NCBI GenBank assembly: GCA_026416755.1
Contig: JAOAEP010000010.1
Location: 1 to 5,730 of the forward strand
Direction of reading: 5' to 3'
DNA: 5,730 nt
Source of the DNA: a bacterium
GTDB lineage: Bacteria; Ratteibacteria; UBA8468; B48-G9; JAFGKM01
Below the pieces are notes generated by a model. It saw only the letters and a list, made by a program, of their open reading frames with translations, was not told the DNA's origin and did no database searches. The position numbers were made by a program, and so were the translations under genes. Of this stretch, positions 5,104 to 5,730 are shown piece by piece (the stretch's first letter is position 1; each line of letters begins with the position of its first letter).

Positions 5104-5730
5104 TTATATACCCTGTCGGATACAATCTTCTCCAATTGTTCTTTTTATTTCATAAAGAAATTCTTCACTTAAATTTATTCCATAATTTCTTGGTTTAATT
5201 TTAATCCGCTTATCATTTAAAATAAGATTGAGAAATACGGGAGAATCGCCTTTAAACCTTAAGAATAAGTTTTTAATAATTTCTATCTTTTCTTCTCCAA
5301 TAGGAAGTTTCAAATCAATTTCAATTTTTTTTAAAAATTTTTCTTTTACATTGTTCATATTTGCAACATCATCCACTATTATTTTAAACTCTTCCGGTTC
5401 TTTCTTTAACCTTCCTTTCACAAAGATAAGATTTCCCACTCTAATAATTGTTGAAAATTCTCCAAAGACAGACGGATAAAAAATCGCTTTAATTTTACCA
5501 TCCATGTTTTCAATTTCTCCAATTGCCATCTTTTCTGCCTTTTTCCTTGTCATTGTTCTTTTAATATCCGTAAGTATACCACCCCAAATAATTATTTCTC
5601 CTTCTTTTATTTTTTTAATTTGTTCAAGAGACATAGAATAAAGTTTTATTAAAGGCATATGTTTTTCTATTGGATGACCTGTAAGATAAACTCCCAACAT
5701 TTCTTTTTCATAGGATAAAAGTTTTGTTTG
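5104..5730 (-). CDS. dnaE: DNA polymerase III subunit alpha, C-terminal part (5' end beyond window)
   Basis: The frame is open from the right edge and stops with TAA at 5104-5106, giving the last 208 residues of the replicative polymerase. The first residues in view, LLSYEKEMLGVYLTGHPI (window residues 4-21), are the signature that follows the polymerase and helix-hairpin-helix domains in DnaE. Next comes an OB-fold domain (about 45-124) with GGILTDIKRTMTRKKAEKMA, then GEIENMDGKIKAIFYPSVF and LIFVKGRLKKEPEEFKIIVDD, typical of DnaE. A short C-terminal domain follows (about 134-208; GDSPVFLNLILNDKRIKIKP), in the region that contacts tau in E. coli. An internal ATG at 5700 is not a real start, because the LLSYEKE block before it is conserved DnaE sequence. 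The polymerase active site is outside the window. The gene leads directly into mtnA with a two-base gap. Confidence 0.93.
   Translation of the reverse strand, partial: QTKLLSYEKEMLGVYLTGHPIEKHMPLIKLYSMSLEQIKKIKEGEIIIWGGILTDIKRTMTRKKAEKMAIGEIENMDGKIKAIFYPSVFGEFSTIIRVGNLIFVKGRLKKEPEEFKIIVDDVANMNNVKEKFLKKIEIDLKLPIGEEKIEIIKNLFLRFKGDSPVFLNLILNDKRIKIKPRNYGINLSEEFLYEIKRTIGEDCIRQGI
5111..5114 (-). promoter_or_regulatory. Shine-Dalgarno sequence of mtnA
   Basis: AGGG on the minus strand sits nine bases before the ATG at 5101, inside the last codons of dnaE. It decides in favour of this ATG over the in-frame TTG at 5125, and it is the only convincing ribosome binding site at any start codon in the window. 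Its position inside the dnaE tail suggests that ribosomes finishing dnaE pass directly to mtnA. Confidence 0.65.

Noticed and set aside
5102..5125. TTG at 5125 as the mtnA start, adding eight residues
   Set aside because: It would overlap dnaE, is a rarer start codon and has no better ribosome binding site. The ATG at 5101 has AGGG nine bases upstream and gives residue numbering that matches known MtnA proteins within one position.
5228..5479. An 83-codon open frame on the plus strand
   Set aside because: It lies wholly opposite the conserved DnaE C-terminal coding sequence. Its Phe/Ile/Ser-rich translation is what the reverse of Lys/Glu/Asn-rich codons gives, and it shows no ribosome binding site or family motif.
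5104..5700. A free-standing 198-residue OB-fold protein starting at 5700
   Set aside because: The frame continues to the right edge and encodes LLSYEKE just before the ATG, which is conserved DnaE sequence, so this is the tail of dnaE.
1..5730. CRISPR array, toxin-antitoxin pair, defence system or riboswitch
   Set aside because: No regularly spaced repeats, no small paired genes and no untranslated region long enough for a riboswitch with recognisable conserved elements were found.

Overview
The window is a very AT-rich bacterial segment (roughly 30% GC by eye, not counted). Every gene lies on the minus strand, so the order of transcription runs from high to low coordinates: dnaE (3' end only), mtnA, tRNA-Val(CAC), a NagB/PIG-L fusion gene, then dnaX (3' end missing). 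Bacterial DnaE and DnaX plus a bacterial-type tRNA show that this is a bacterial chromosome. Heavy use of AGA, ATA and AAA codons and long A/T runs fit a low-GC lineage. The phylum cannot be fixed from the sequence; an uncultured AT-rich lineage is possible, but this is a guess.

Layout. 5104-5730 encodes the C-terminal 208 residues of the DNA polymerase III alpha subunit. Two bases later mtnA (4067-5101) begins; it encodes methylthioribose-1-phosphate isomerase and has a good Shine-Dalgarno sequence inside the dnaE tail. The last codons and the stop of mtnA lie inside the tRNA-Val gene (4004-4076). Seventeen bases after the tRNA starts a 785-residue protein (1629-3986) that joins a glucosamine-6-phosphate deaminase (NagB)-like half to a PIG-L/LmbE-type deacetylase half. 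A 185-base gap (1444-1628) holds a weak terminator-like hairpin, a short palindrome and a good sigma-70-type promoter. That promoter sits so close to the dnaX start codon that the mRNA should be nearly leaderless. dnaX (1-1443) encodes the clamp-loader gamma/tau subunit and runs off the left edge of the window.

How the genes fit together. Two core replisome genes, the polymerase (dnaE) and its clamp-loader partner (dnaX), bracket two metabolic genes and a tRNA. The metabolic genes concern methionine salvage (mtnA) and, probably, amino-sugar breakdown (the fusion protein). The spacing suggests that dnaE, mtnA, tRNA-Val and the fusion gene are read as one transcript, while dnaX has its own promoter.

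The most interesting points are three. (1) The mtnA stop codon is built from tRNA positions 8-10, so tRNA maturation would remove the stop from the mtnA message. (2) dnaX has A-rich slippery heptamers at the junction between the clamp-loader core and the tau-type tail, with -1 stops two or three codons later; this is the arrangement expected if a short gamma form is made. (3) The NagB half of the fusion lacks the usual catalytic-relay glutamate. No mobile element, CRISPR array, defence system or clearly novel multi-gene system is visible.
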